Shown here: one piece after another, positions 13,445 to 24,789 of the stretch
Layout of the letters: each line of letters opens with the position of its first letter
Numbering within the stretch: the stretch's first letter is position 1
Assembly: GCA_023053685.1 (NCBI GenBank)
Contig: JALIGW010000003.1
Location: 51,356,496-51,420,495, forward strand
Direction: 5' to 3'
Source: Diadophis punctatus similis
Lineage: Eukaryota > Chordata > Lepidosauria > Squamata > Dipsadidae
Length of the DNA stretch: 64,000 nt
Translations under genes and position numbers: made by a program
Notes under the pieces: model-generated
Database searches by the model: none
What the model saw: the letters and a program-made list of their open reading frames with translations, nothing else
Told to the model about the DNA's origin: nothing

Positions 13445-13614
13445 CTCAGTTTCTCCCCCGACGCTGGCAGCCTCTCAACTCCCTCCTTAAGTCCAGCTCC
13501 TCTTCTCTCTTTTTTTCCACGCAAGGCCGTGCTCACAGAAACAGGCCCCAACTCGCCCCCTCACTCTCTCCGTAGCTTCAGTTCCTCAGACCGAATCATA
13601 ACAAAGCTCTGCCC
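13445..13614 (-). other. GPBP1L1: Candidate GPBP1L1 non-coding exon 1
   Basis: On the minus strand a purine-rich segment downstream of the YY1 motif ends in CTGAG followed by GTAGGA, a plausible splice donor at 13444. No coding frame is expected here because the family start codon is at 4617. Other donors in this island are possible, so only the general position is supported. Confidence 0.35.
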
Positions 13615-13626
13615 AAAATGGCTGCC
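13615..13626. promoter_or_regulatory. YY1-type promoter element
   Basis: AAAATGGCTGCC matches the YY1 core AANATGGCNGC. Such elements typically sit within tens of bases of the start site of housekeeping genes, which fits the proposed GPBP1L1 start. Identified by motif only. Confidence 0.5.
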
Positions 13627-13900
13627 CGGACCGGCCGAGGGCCGGAGTGGGGCGGGGCTATTCACGCGAAGTGGGGGGGTTTAGGGGGATAGAAACACGC
13701 CCACCTGGCCCTGCCCGTGCTAAGGGTGGAGCGCACGCGCGCTCACTTGCTAAGCCATACAAAATAGCCGCACGCGCACCGCCTATCAAAGACTCTTCGG
13801 AACACTCGCTTGAATTCGCCCGTTCTTTTACGCATGCGTGAGCGTGTATCATTCTGTTGGCGTTAAGTTATGCTCAGTTCGGTCTGCAACTACTATCTTT

Positions 13901-15764
13901 CACGCTTTGTTCTCGGCCCCTTCCAGTTGGCACAACCTTGGTGTTATTGCTCGGTCGTGTCTATTCTCGCAGCACGGTTATCCCTGGATAACTCGGTTCA
14001 TTGTCCAGGGCTCGCGTGACACTCTGAACCATAATAAACTAAGCGCATACCGGAAGGATTTGCACTGGTCGATTTAGTTTGGAACTAAATGAGCCATGGA
14101 AAACAGTATAATAAAGTTTTTCCCCCAGCAATTCTCTACGTGCTTTCGATAAATCAAACAGATTAATTTTGCTCATTCAAAATTAACGAAATTTCTGTTA
14201 AGGAAAACCTAGTAAAAAGTTTAATCCGTCTGTAGGTATTGTACCTAGAATGTTAAATAAAAGTGGTAAGTTCCAGTATAGCACCCTTAATCATACTTTT
14301 CTGGCTGTGTTTGTCCACGTTTGTCTGCCATCTTTATTGCTTTTGTGTTTTTTTTGCATTGTTTCCTTGTTTTTAATTTTTTTAAACAATTTGTAAACCT
14401 TCCAGAGTCACTGCGAATCAAGCATCAAAAACATTTAATTATTATTACCATAAAACTTGGTGGTTAACTACTGGTTATGCTCATGTAGAAAGTTAAACTA
14501 ATCAGTTAGGACTTACAGTGGCCTGGTCATACAATTTATTAAATTTATAAAGTTGCATTGCAAGTGTTTGGTTTTAGTTTAGATGTTGTGGTCTGTATTA
14601 TGTAAAGACATCCTCATTTATTGAATGAGAAATGTTAGATCAACATGTCCTTGTAAATGGCCTTTTACATTCCTGTGAATGAGTCAGACCTAGATAAGAT
14701 GTAGATCTCTTTTTTAAAAAACTACTAAAAGGTATGATCATAAATAGTTAGAAAAGCATGCCAAAGGCAAGAATTCTAGATTATCTGTTCTTCTAAATAC
14801 ATCCTCTATTTCTGAACTATTGTCATTAGACAACTGGATCATTTCTATTTTAAAAAAAAATTAAAAGGAAGAGAAATATCAGACACTCCTACCCACTCAG
14901 TCAGGGAATCTATTACTTCAAAGTATGAACGAATCCATAAAAAGCAGGGATAGCTTATAGATAGCTTTTTATTTTTACAAGACAGCACTGTTGGCAAACT
15001 ATCTTTACAGGACATACTGAACCACAATCATATGTAAGATTAGCAAATGCTAGCCCAGCTGTGCAAATTCAGTCTGTATATGATTCAAAGCATTATGCAA
15101 TACAGAATACCTAAGGAAACCACAGTTAAGTCTGCTATAGATTAACCCCTCAAATAAAGTTAATGTGTTGTGCATAAACAACCAATATGATTAGTTTATG
15201 ATCCAAGGTTGAATTGGATTAACCTGGTAAACTATCACCTAAGTAACCATAAATACTATGGTATATATACATCCTTTGTCTGCTATGCAAAAATATTTGC
15301 TTCATTTTTTTCTGCACATTTTTCTTTGATGCCAATTAAAGTATGTCAAATAAGATAAAATTATACCTCCAACAAAGGGAAATTTTTAGTAAAAAGCAGT
15401 AGTATTTTATGGATAATTAAAAGGAATATAATTTAATCTGAGACATAATGTGAAATATGCTATTTTAGTTGATTTATACAGATTAAATGTTTTTACTATT
15501 TAAACTAATTGTTCGGAGTGCCAAACAGTAAATATGTTTTCATTTTCTAGAATTTTAAATAACAACCACTGCCCTTTTGGCCTGAAATAACCTGCTTCTT
15601 TTTATTGTTCTCTCAAATAAAGGATCTTTCACACTTTCGTATTCAGTGCAAATCTGGGTGAGATTGGAATGAGAGTTTTGTCAGTGTGAAATCTGTCTCA
15701 GAAGCACGCAAGAAAAGTTGTTAAATCATTGTACCTATAAATATGAGCCAAAATTGTCCATAAT
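13901..15764. other. Intergenic sequence between divergent promoters
   Basis: After the GPBP1L1 island the composition falls back to AT-rich. I see no exon, RNA gene or recognisable transposon in this stretch. Confidence 0.4.
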
Positions 15765-15996
15765 TAAGGTGTTGGACTAGCACTGAAGGGACCCATGTTC
15801 AAATCTACTGTTAGCCATGAAAGCTTAATAAGATGGCGTTAGGTCTCATCTAATCTTTTTAAATATTGCTTGTATTTTAATGTTTTTTTTAATTGTTTTT
15901 GCTGATTGTTTCTGTGCCCTGTTGTGAGCCGCCCAGAGTCCCCCTGGGAGTTGGGCGGCATAGAAATTTTAATAAATTCAAATTCAAATTCAATTC
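15765..15996 (+). mobile_element. tRNA-derived SINE with L2-type tail
   Basis: The head carries a box B-like word (GTTCAAATC) and TTAGCCATGAAAGC. The 3' part is TGTGAGCCGCCCAGAGTCC...GGGCGGCATAGAAA ending in (TTCAAA)n. That last block is a common squamate LINE/SINE 3' tail and recurs at 54425-54485 and, inverted, at 30113-30180. Confidence 0.7.
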
Positions 15997-16539
15997 AGAG
16001 TTTTTATGCGGGAGGGGGGATTTTAGGAGAGAATGTCCTGTAAGCTATTTTTTTTGCTCCTGGTTTCTGCATGGTCTTATGTGGAAAAGCAGGATATAAT
16101 TATTACACATAAAATATGTATTTGATGTGTTATAATTCAAGTTATCTTACAGTTATAAAGAATATACAGTGTAGCCCATAACTGGCATTTTATGTACCAT
16201 ATGGATGCAATCAATGTAAAAAGTTCTGTATAAGGACATCCAAATAATAAGAAAGAGTCCTGATAGATTGTCATTCTGGATTAAGTTACCTGTAAAGCGA
16301 AAATGGCCTTTTTTTTCGTTGCATCTTAGTATGTTATTGTTACGTATTCCCAGTGCTGGTCATTTATTCGGGTCTTTCGCCTTCACTGCCCCACCACAGT
16401 CAGCCAAATGCCGCATAACTTTTAGAATTAAAGTCATCCTTCACGCAAACAAAAAAAGCAGTACTAAACAGTTCAAAAAGAGAAGAGCGGATACCGCTCA
16501 TGTTTCTTATACAAAGCAGGAACTGAAGGGAAGCCTCTG

Positions 16540-16913
16540 TTTCAGGCTGAGAGTCTATTGGTCTGACACGCGTACCCGGCGGACTTAAACGGGAGCAAAG
16601 GAAGTGCCTTGCCTTTCAAGCGGATAATGGCTCGCGTGTTGGTGGGGTCTGTTTGCATGTTACTAGGGTCGTACTTAGCCCGGAAAAAAAATAAGTTTCT
16701 CCTATTTCGTACAATATTATAGGAAACTCGTGGATTTTTATGCTTTAGAGTGTTTCTGACTTTCTGGGAATCCTACAATACGAGCCTGGAAAGCCATTTA
16801 GGAACGGGTCCCCCCCTTTTTTTGCTAAACCAAATATTGGGTGACTGGCTTTGGATTCTCCCCTGAATATTCGCTTCTCTGTTAGCTCCTTCGGTTTTTC
16901 CTGATCATATATG
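16540..16913 (+). promoter_or_regulatory. TMEM69: TMEM69 promoter region with candidate exon 1
   Basis: A small CpG-enriched patch (ACACGCGTACCCGGCGG near 16565) with an inverted CCAAT box (ATTGG near 16557) precedes TMEM69. A good donor, ATG then GTGAGT, occurs at 16914 and could end a non-coding first exon; the coding start is in the next exon at 19617. The exact start site cannot be read from sequence alone. Confidence 0.45.
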
Positions 16914-17122
16914 GTGAGTATCTCCAGTCATGTAAATGGGGGCGGGGGGGGGCACTTGGCGACGTGGGTTTGAGTTAGAGGAGTGGAAATAATAAAATAC
17001 CTGATAACAAGTCAAGGAAAGGAAAGGAATTTACTTTCGGTGTAATAACAGGGAAAAGCAAGAAGGATTTATCTTAAGTTTTAAAATATATTTTTCAAAT
17101 TGAAATAATTAAAAAATAAACT

Positions 17123-17285
17123 GAGAGGCAGTTTGGTTTAGTGGTTAAGGTGTTGACCTAGAAACCAGCCGACACTGAGTTCTAGTCCTGCCTTAGGCTT
17201 GAAAGCCGGCTGTGTGACTTTGGGCCAGTCATTCCTCCTCAGTTCAACCCACCTAATGGGGGAAATAGGAAGGAGTATTATGTAT
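17123..17285 (+). mobile_element. tRNA-derived SINE (GAGAGCCAGTTTGG family), copy 2
   Basis: GAGAGGCAGTTTGGTTTAGTGG is the tRNA-like head, followed by GTTCTAGTCC as box B and GTGTGACTTTGGGCCAGTC. The same words occur at 7.9 kb and, inverted, at 36.1 kb. Confidence 0.8.
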
Positions 17286-17314
17286 GTGTGCTGACTTGAA
17301 TTGCTTATGAAGTA

Positions 17315-17904
17315 CAGGTAGTCCTCAACTTATGACCACAATTGAGCCCAAAATTTATGTTGTTAAGTGAGACATTTATTGAATTTTACCCCATTTTATG
17401 ACCTTTCTTGCTACAGTTAAGTGAATCACTGCAGTTGATAAGTTAGTAACCTGGTTGTTAAGTGAACCTGGCTTCCCCATTGACTTTGCTTGTCAGAAGG
17501 TCGCAAAAGTTGATCACATGACCTTGAGACAGAGCAACGGTCATAAGTATGAACCATTTGCCAAGCATCTGAGTTTTGATCACATGATCATCAATGTTCC
17601 CTGTAAAATTAGAAAACGGCGCGCAGCAGTTAAAAACTGCTGCATGGCGTTTTCTTTTTATGTGCGCGGCCGCGCAGGTGCACAGCCTCTGCAACTAGAA
17701 AATGCTGGGTGGAAGTTAGAAACTTCCACGTGGCGTTCTCTCATTATGTGCGCGGCTGCGCGGCCGCGCACCTTAGAGGGAACAGTGATGATTATGGAGA
17801 ATGCTTCAAAGGTCGTAACTGAAAAATGGTCATAAGTCACTTTTCAGTGCTGTTGTAACTTTGAATGGTTGCTAAATGAACTGTTGTAAATCAACAACCA
17901 CCTG
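17315..17904. mobile_element. TA-target palindromic DNA transposon (Tigger-like), copy 3
   Basis: Ends CAGGTAGTCCTCAACTTATG and an inverted ...AACCACCTG are flanked by TA. At 590 bp it is longer than other copies because a hAT element sits inside it (17592-17787). Internal words match the other copies (CCATTGACTTTGCTTGTC, GATCACATGACC). Confidence 0.85.
17592..17787. mobile_element. Short hAT MITE nested in copy 3
   Basis: Ends CAATGTTCCCTGTAA and TTAGAGGGAACAGTG are inverted. The 8-bp flanks ATGATCAT (17584-17591) and ATGATTAT (17788-17795) match at seven positions, and removing one flank plus the insert restores the host-element order. The body holds GCGCGGCCGCGC-type words. Confidence 0.85.
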
Positions 17905-18767
17905 TAGTAAAGGCGGGATAATTTAAAAAAAAATCTATGTATGCTTATATAACAGAGTACACATATACAATACATCCTGACTGATCTCAAATGCTGAGTA
18001 TGATTGGACCTTCATGGATAACTGGGAATTTGAAGAAATAGACAATGACATAATTACTTTTAGATTGTTACGGAGAAAACTACATGGACTATCAATCAAA
18101 TCATCAAAAGTTGGACTTGACTATTATGTTTTATTTTACAGAAATGTGGCGTACATCCTGATTTGATTAAACTATTTTGGTTCCACAGCTAGTTAGTACA
18201 TTGTAATAATACCAAGGCTTTAATAATACTGATAAATATAAACTTTGTTTTAAATAGAGATTTTTCATATGTTCTAAAATGTGATTGAGGGTTCAGCAAT
18301 TTCCAACCATTTGGGTCAGGGGGCACATTTGGAATTTTAAGAGAATGTTCTGATAGTAGATTTGACCAACTAATAAGGTGGCTTCTCTCATCCTTAGATG
18401 ATGTCTACTGTATTTTTCTGGGTGGACATGATAAAATTACAGTATGTCCCCAGAACATGAGACTGGATTTTTTCTTTTTCTCCAGAGTATGTGAGACTGA
18501 AATTATCCTTAGCAATAGAGATTATGCCTGAGGCCAGAAGTATGCTAACTTGCTTAATTTAAAATGATCAAAATAAAAGTAGTATAAAATCAGGTGAGAA
18601 TGGAGTCTTGTTAATATCAAAAGAAAAGTCTGTGAGTGCTGTATTGGGGACTTAAAGGCTAGTTTGTGGCTGAATGTGTCCTGCAAAGATACTGGCAGCA
18701 GGGTTAACATCTGATTATTTGTGTGAAACCAGACAACTGGGGTAACTCAGTAATCCATGATTAGTTA

Positions 18768-18902
18768 CCCTGTTTCCCCCAAAATAAGACATCCCCTGAT
18801 AATAAGCCCAATTGGGCTTTTGAGTGCATGACAATAAGGCCAAGCGCTTATTTCAGGGTTCAAAAAAATATAAGACAGGGTCTTATTTTCGGGGAAACAC
18901 GG
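18768..18902. mobile_element. TA-flanked MITE (CCCTGTTTCCCC family)
   Basis: Inverted ends CCCTGTTTCCCCCAAAATAA and TTATTTTCGGGGAAACACGG are flanked by TA on both sides. The 135-bp body holds AATAAG-type words and has no coding frame. The pattern is that of a mariner-type MITE. Confidence 0.8.
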
Positions 18903-19616
18903 TAACTGTAGGTTAGAGCTTGTACAGAGGTGACTTAAATGCGTATTTTTATTTCAAATACTGCTAGTATAATGAATTTCTGTGCCATTAAATTAATTTA
19001 GGGAACTGTCATTTCCAATGGTGGTAATACTTAGCTGATCTTGGAAAAGGTAAGTGCTGTCAGATCTGATTGATACTCAGTTAAGAGACTATCAGGAAAT
19101 TCCTTGTTTGTCAACCTGGACAAATATTCTGGAAGGCAAAAAAAACCCCACACAGCTCGCTCTATCTTGTGATTAGGAACTGAACTTAATTTTGAAGGCA
19201 TATTCGCCTTGTATTCTTACAACTCAGATGATATTCCATAGCAGATATGCAGCAAAACCTGTCGTAAGCAAAGGGATACTGGGGATACATAGCACATAAC
19301 ACAGTATAATATTGTTATTTCTTATATGCTGTACAATGTTGGATTGATATCTAGTACCGTATTAGACTGATAGTTAAAGCTGTTTATATCATGACATCAT
19401 TGTTACGTCTTTCAACAGCTTTAGCTGATAGGCTCCCTGGAGTTGACTTTCCAATTATGACTCTATATTTTAGATATATCTTTCCTAATTTATACTTCAT
19501 CAAGATTGTTTCAGTGTAGTATATTTTATTGAAGTGGAAAATATCACCCAATATTCATGCATGATACTCCAATGTTAACCATCTAACCTTTTCTCTATCT
19601 TTTAAGGTCTGTGAAA

Positions 19617-19661
19617 ATGTTCCGTTTTATACAACAATGTGGTTTCCAAATTCCTTCCAAG
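19617..19661 (+). CDS. TMEM69: TMEM69 coding exon (N-terminus)
   Basis: Fifteen codons beginning M-F-R-F-I-Q-Q and ending P-S-K, preceded by acceptor TTTTAAG and followed by donor GTAAAA at 19662. The open frame reads on into the intron, but the family sequence continues only in the exon at 20462. Confidence 0.9.
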
Positions 19662-21172
19662 GTAAAATTCTCCCAGATAGTTGAATTTGAATTTATTTTA
19701 GATTTTTTAAAAAGAGAACAACTTATATTGCACATTAGGATAAAAGAAGATAATTCTTTGTTTTCCAAGAGAGATGTCAATAATAGTTTTGTAGCTTTTG
19801 TGAAATGCAAAAATGACCCCAAATATTTAATGTGTGCAATTACTATGGTTCTCTTACATGTTAAAAGAGATTAAGTTTTAAATGAGATTCTCTGAAAAAT
19901 TCTATTTTTATGAGAATGAAGGCATAAAATCAACATTTATTAATAGTACTAAAATATATGGTATAGTGTTATGCAGTAATTTATGAATAGAAAGAAAAAT
20001 ATATTTCCACTATAAATGTAGGTACCAGGAAATATTCTGACAATATTCACCTTGTGCATTTCAAGTACAGTAAAGACATAGACCTTATATGTTCTCTGGA
20101 AAGATACTAGAAATGTGGAAAATATTTTGAATTTGAAAAAGACTGTGTTATTTGAACAGCATTCAAACACTTCCTGTGAATGAAAACATTTGAATCTTTT
20201 ATCACCCTTATTTTTTTTTGCTGTCAGCCATTTAAAGCATTAGTAAATTGTATGTGAATTCCTGATGCTTCATGTCTTGAATAGAAATCTCTTGCAGATC
20301 CCAAATAAGAGTGGGTTATATAGTGTCCTAAAGACAAAGACTAAGGTTTTTATACGATTTTGGAATTAGGTAAAAAAATAAGTTTGAGGCAACATGTGTA
20401 GCAGATGCCGGTTTAAACTCATACATTTCAGTGACATGCATGTTTATATTTGCAATTGCAGATAATTCACCTTCAAAGGTTTCTGCAGCCTAGGAATAAC
20501 TCTTGCAGCTTTCCTCTTGAATACCATCAGAGTTTCCTGTCAAAATTACAGCTATCTAAAAAGGCACCTTTGTGTACAACTAAGATCCAGGGATTTCATT
20601 CCTCCGCTTGCAGCTGGAACAGAAAAAGGCCTTCAGAATCTACATCTGATAAGCAGGATATTCGACTATTTGACTTGACATCACTCAAGGACTCTCCAAA
20701 GCCTGCCATTTACGTAGCAGCTTCAGTATTATTTCCATTTGTTTCAGTGCCATTAGTAATGGCTATCCAAAAAGCCTCCTACCCCGAGTTGGCATTTGCT
20801 GAAATTGCATATGCTGCCTCTATATTGTCTTTCCTAGGAGGGGTCAGGTGGGGATTTACTCTTCCAGAAGGAAGTCCTGCAAAACCTGACTGGCTTAATT
20901 TGGGTAACAGTATAGTTCCTCCTTTACTAGCCTGGATTACCTTGCTTTGTAAAGATCTCACTACAGCTGGAATCATGGTTATCATAGGTTTAATGATATC
21001 CCTGAATAATGACTTAGTCCTTCTTCCCACCTATCCCAACTGGTTTAAAGCCTTGTTAGTAATTTTAACTATAGTGGCTGCATTTGCTACATTTGTCACA
21101 TTAATTTATGTGAATTTTTATCCTGAAAGATACCTAAGTTTTAAATTAGGGGAAACAGAAGATTCTAAGTAA
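19617..21172 (+). CDS. TMEM69: TMEM69, multi-pass membrane protein (complete, two coding exons)
   Basis: Coding exons 19617-19661 and 20462-21172 join in phase 0 to 251 codons; the human protein is about 247. The start is the ATG preceding F-R-F-I-Q-Q, chosen because it fits the family N-terminus and lies just after a pyrimidine tract and acceptor (CTTTTAAG). The N-terminal 70 residues are basic and poor in acid residues, consistent with a mitochondrial presequence (inference). Hydrophobic segments lie near residues 97-117, 125-142, 161-177, 183-203 and 210-233, giving about five membrane spans. The family signature L-S-F-L-G-G-V-R-W-G-F is at about 137-147, followed by L-P-E-G-S-P-A-K-P-D. 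It belongs to the DUF3429 family, whose molecular role is not established. It is divergent from GPBP1L1 and convergent with IPP, the arrangement I recall for human 1p34. No frameshift or premature stop is seen. Confidence 0.95.
20462..21172 (+). CDS. TMEM69: TMEM69 main coding exon
   Basis: It follows the acceptor TTGCAATTGCAG at 20461 and runs 237 codons in phase 0 to TAA at 21170-21172. It carries all membrane segments and the conserved G-G-V-R-W-G-F motif. Confidence 0.95.
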   Translation: MIHLQRFLQPRNNSCSFPLEYHQSFLSKLQLSKKAPLCTTKIQGFHSSACSWNRKRPSESTSDKQDIRLFDLTSLKDSPKPAIYVAASVLFPFVSVPLVMAIQKASYPELAFAEIAYAASILSFLGGVRWGFTLPEGSPAKPDWLNLGNSIVPPLLAWITLLCKDLTTAGIMVIIGLMISLNNDLVLLPTYPNWFKALLVILTIVAAFATFVTLIYVNFYPERYLSFKLGETEDSK

Positions 21173-21271
21173 ACACACACAAAATGCAGAGCCTTGTGGG
21201 AGAAACAGAATACAGAATGGAAACAATATTCACAATGCATGAAATGAATTTAGAAAATTATTGGAACAGAA

Positions 21272-21277
21272 AATAAA
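21272..21277 (+). terminator. TMEM69: TMEM69 polyadenylation signal
   Basis: AATAAA lies 100 bp after the TMEM69 stop codon in otherwise unremarkable sequence. It is the first canonical hexamer downstream. A longer 3' UTR using later signals is possible. Confidence 0.5.
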
Positions 21278-23366
21278 TGAATTGTCTAATTCATTAAATT
21301 TACAACACTAGCCATAGAGAAGAAAATTAGAAAGGAGGGTAGGTGCTGAACACTGAGAGATGGTTTTTAGATTACTTGGTTTTCATTTGTGTGGCTTTAG
21401 TAGAATTTAGTGTTCTCTCATTTTTTTTATCAAATTTGGTACAAATATGAACCAATTCACAGCATTATTCTTGGAAATTAATTCTAGGTAGGTCAGTACC
21501 AGGATTATTTGAAGCATGTAGAGCAATGCTTCACTTAAAACCTGGCAGCACATCCTCTTGAACGCTCAGTGCAGCGGTTTTAATGGTTTTCCCATTCTGT
21601 CTGAACATGTATGTGCATGCATGCAATGAATACTTCTACTGGGAATGGTGCTGAAGTTTTATTACTAACAAATTGTAATAAAAGTAAGATAGCTTTGAGG
21701 AAATTGGATAACAAACAATAATTGTTTCAGTGATTTAAAAGAATAATTCTGGGCCAAAGGTATTTGGGTAATATGTTCTAAATATTTAGACATAAAACTA
21801 TAGATCTACTGCTACCAATAGATAATATATCACCTTTTACATTAAGCAATTTTTAGAAGTTTTAACTTCTTGTGCTAAGTGTTGGATTGCTATTTGCTGA
21901 ATTAACAAAAAAAACACCAGTATAAACAATTCCTTTTTTTATAAAAAAAATTATGAGAAAGATTTAAGAATATACTTGAGGTTTAAGAGAAACACTGATT
22001 TAACTGTGCCACGCTGTTGATCAAAATCTTATGCTAGTCTGTCACTTTCTCTTTCTCTCAAAATTTTCACTACCGTTTTTAAATTTTTTTATTTCTTTAG
22101 TTGTCTAGTGCTGAGTTTCCATAATGGCGTAAGGTACAGTGGAGACATTTGTTATATTTGGCTTGAAAATAACTAGAATTTCCATTGTGCTAGACTTGTA
22201 ATAGGGCAAATGCCGTTTAAGACTGGATAAGTGTATCATGAAATTAAATTCTACTTTCTTACAATCAAGTAACAAGTTTTTGTAAAGAGAAGTATCATTT
22301 TGTTAAGAGAAAAATCAATCTCTTTGTTTTAGCAGAAGGCTTCTGAAGTCTCAAGTTCTATTTGGAATCAGGCCAAATAGAGGCAAGGGTTAAATATAAA
22401 GCCTTTCCAATAATTTATTCTAAATTGTAGAGCAAAGTAGGAGAGGAGGAATATGTTATTAAAATTGGTTACAACCCACTGTTATCTCCTCCATGTATCC
22501 ACATTCACTGCTCTGTTAGGGCGAGAGTCAACCTTGTTTTCCATCAGTTGGCATAAATATTGATGTATATTTTGTGAACAGGGTGGACTCCCTGCTGGTC
22601 TAAATGGCAGACAGTGCTTCAGTTAGAATGTACACCACCTCTCAGGTATAGTCTTTAGAATGTATGTTTGGGAGATTCCCTCAGGTCCTGCCCTCTAAAT
22701 ACAGAAAAGGTATTGCTCATTCAGAAGACAAAGGGAAATCTTTGGAGATACAGAGCAAAGAATTTTGGTACCCAAGACAGAAAAACAAGTGGACTGTACC
22801 ATCTTCCCAACAACTCTGATACATGGCAGGATTTACCACAAACTGAAGATCACAAAGGCAGAGGACTTTGCTTCTGGGTTCAGCTTACCTCTCTAAGGAA
22901 TAGATAACTACTCTAGTTAGGCATTGTGTTGTTTTAATTTCTTTTACTGACGTTAGAAACTATATTCCTATTTCTTTAAATGTAGAGCATTTTGTGTAAT
23001 TTTTGGCTAAAAATTACTTATTTCTCAGATTACATCTTTTTTTTTTTTGAGGCAATTTATTATAGCTGGCCAGCACCATCTTGTGGTCTGCTGAGATAGT
23101 TACATGTTTTCTTAAAAATAGAACTTCCGGTATCTTTTGTTATATTTCTCAAAATAAAGTTTGATTTTGCTTATCTCCTATGAGGTTGATTTACCTCCCA
23201 AAGGACACACCTTTATACTACAAAGCCAGGAGGTTAAAACACCCCCCCCTTTATTGTATAAATTGTGGGAGCAGGCCAGGATTAGAGAGGGTGCCAGGTG
23301 AAAAGTGGGAAGATGTTCTGGCAGTAGTAGCTATTGATAAGCTAAAGAAGGGGCGTGTTGAGAGCA
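21278..23366. other. Downstream of TMEM69, no recognised gene
   Basis: AT-rich DNA without clear repeats until about 23.0 kb. Small open frames here lack splice context and codon structure. No RNA gene seen. Confidence 0.35.
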
Positions 23367-23415
23367 GAATGAATAGACCCAAAACGTTTCGGGTTCGGAG
23401 ACCCGTCTCTTGATG
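23367..23415 (-). repeat. Penelope-like repeat fragment with hammerhead-like motif
   Basis: On the minus strand the sequence reads AAGAGACGGGTCTCCGAACC followed by CGAAACGTTTTGGG. A short GGGT/ACCC stem followed by GAAAC recalls the terminal motif of Penelope-like elements. Only this end is recognisable; the extent on either side is uncertain. Confidence 0.4.
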
Positions 23416-23424
23416 ATCTCTACC

Positions 23425-23640
23425 TGTAAGCCTTGCCAGGTAGACTGGACAGGAAATACAACCAGTTAGCTAATTCTTTATTATAAGGTTACAATTAATA
23501 GAACCTTGCAAGTCTGAAAATACAACTCTCCTGTTTCCTTTACACCCCAAGAAATTGGTGAGGGTCACTCTCTTGCCATAACAAGTATCTAGTTGTGGAT
23601 TATGATCAATCTCCCAAGGTCATTCCCACATACCACTACA
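23425..23640 (-). mobile_element. Ty3/gypsy LTR (3' LTR of a broken element)
   Basis: On the minus strand it begins TGTAGTGGTATGTGGGAATG and ends AAGGCTTACA, with AATAAA inside (TAATAAAGAAT). Two further copies of the same LTR at 31929-32126 and 33868-34035 share GGGAATGA-CTTG-GAGA, ACTTGCAAGATT-like words and TAACCTTACAATAAAG. It is followed on its internal side by a polypurine tract and a gag-like remnant, so it is the 3' LTR. Confidence 0.85.
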
Positions 23641-23667
23641 TCACCATTCCCCCTCCCGAATTCCCAG
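23641..23667 (-). promoter_or_regulatory. Polypurine tract of the gypsy element
   Basis: Immediately internal to the LTR on the minus strand is GGGAGGGGGAATGGTGA. A purine run ending right at the LTR start is the expected plus-strand DNA primer of an LTR retrotransposon. Confidence 0.7.
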
Positions 23668-24789
23668 GGAAAGTTGATTTGTCAGCTGTGAAAATCAAAT
23701 GTAGTTGTATCACTGAGCTCTTCTGCTGGTAACTGTCCCAGATCACAGAAGGCAACTAGTAAATTAGCTGTGCCTGTAAAGGTGAGAACTGTTGCTTGAG
23801 AATCTGCTCTCCCGTCCCCACTATGTTCTGTATGCTTGATGTGGAAGAAACTGCTCATTTCCCATGCCCTTTACTTGGTTTCTTGCTATCCCTGAGGCAC
23901 CCTCCACTCTCCAGAACTACTACTATTCATTTTGGTCAACACCTAACTCCTGCAAAATTTGTAACTTAAGGATGGCATTTGTTAGGGTATTGGTCATGAA
24001 AGCAGTTTCCTCTTGCAATTCTAGCTCCCTCTTATCTGTGTGTGTATGCTGGTTTTTTGTACACAACCTTTGCTAGATCTAATTGTTCCTTTAAGAGACT
24101 TCGGGCTGCTTGACTCTGTAGGAAATCTGCTGCACAAGGAATGGCACTTTCTTGCCTTGTTATTGGTAAGACCTGTGGATGGAACCCCTAAATTGCTTGG
24201 AACAGGGACATACCGATAAAGGAGTGTGTCTATGGAGATTCTCAGTCATCCAGGTCATGGTTGCCCCAGAGGTACTTTTTCCAGAGGCAATAGGACTTTC
24301 TGGTTTTTCTTTGAAGACATTTCGCTTCTCATCCAAGAAGCTTCTTTGGGATAAAGGAGTATGTTACGTTTTAAGCAAATTCAGCAAGAGGTATTGTATG
24401 AGACCAGTCCAATTGTCTTGCTGATATGAAATATAGCATCTTAAATATTGCTGAAACAGTTAATCTTTTCAGACTATCTATTAGTCTCCAGTGAAGTGAG
24501 GAAGATAAATTTTAATATTTAATAGGTGGAAGAGGGCATCCTAAAATTTGAAACTCAGCTGACTTCCTAGGTCAGAAATCATGATTGACCAATTCTCTGT
24601 ATCTAAAGACAAGCCCCCCCCCAAAGAGAAAAAGTTGAACTGTTCCCTGAGTCATTGAGCCCCCAGTCCTTCTTTGAACTGTCAATCAGGACTAAGTCAT
24701 TTCATCCTACATTGCCAGCACAAAAGTTAAAAGTTTGAAATATATGACCGTATTCTCCTCTGCCTCTGCTTGAGATTCTGGATTTCTCA
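23668..24789 (-). mobile_element. Gypsy internal region, mostly degraded
   Basis: Between the gag remnant and the 3' LTR there is only about 1.1 kb, far too little for protease, reverse transcriptase and integrase. I recognise no pol motif. A 125-bp Penelope-like copy is inserted at 24226-24350. A large internal deletion is the simplest explanation. Confidence 0.5.
24226..24350 (-). mobile_element. Penelope-like short insertion with 10-bp target duplication
   Basis: The 125-bp copy is bounded by the perfect direct repeat ATAAAGGAGT (24216-24225 and 24351-24360). On the minus strand it reads GAAGCTTCTTGGATGAGAAG then CGAAATGTCTTCAAAG and ends in GACTGAGAATCTCCATAG. It is the uninterrupted paralogue of the SINE-split copy at 6.5 kb. 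Penelope-like assignment is tentative; the insertion itself is clear. Confidence 0.75.

Larger units (their letters stand above)
12610..13900 (-). promoter_or_regulatory. GPBP1L1: CpG island and promoter of GPBP1L1
   Basis: This is the only long CpG-rich stretch between the GPBP1L1 coding start and TMEM69. It contains a GC box (GGGGCGGGGC near 13650), a consensus YY1 element at 13615-13626 and a GCATGCGTG NRF1-like half site near 13833. Pyrimidine-rich DNA on the plus strand corresponds to a purine-rich 5' UTR on the minus strand. The minus orientation follows from the downstream coding exon at 4.6 kb. Several long frames across it on both strands reflect base composition, not coding. Confidence 0.7.

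Noticed and set aside
12629..13575. Long overlapping open frames (up to 186 codons) on the plus strand
   Set aside because: They lie across the GPBP1L1 CpG island, are Pro/Ser-rich from pyrimidine bias, overlap in several frames and show no domain or splice context.
16236..16588. 106-codon frame upstream of TMEM69
   Set aside because: It overlaps the presumed promoter, lacks a family match and is not in frame with the TMEM69 coding start in the next exon.
24298..24350. Active hammerhead ribozyme
   Set aside because: The first core box reads UGGAUGA, so the conserved C3 and U4 are changed; cleavage by this copy is not expected. Kept only as a family-level observation.
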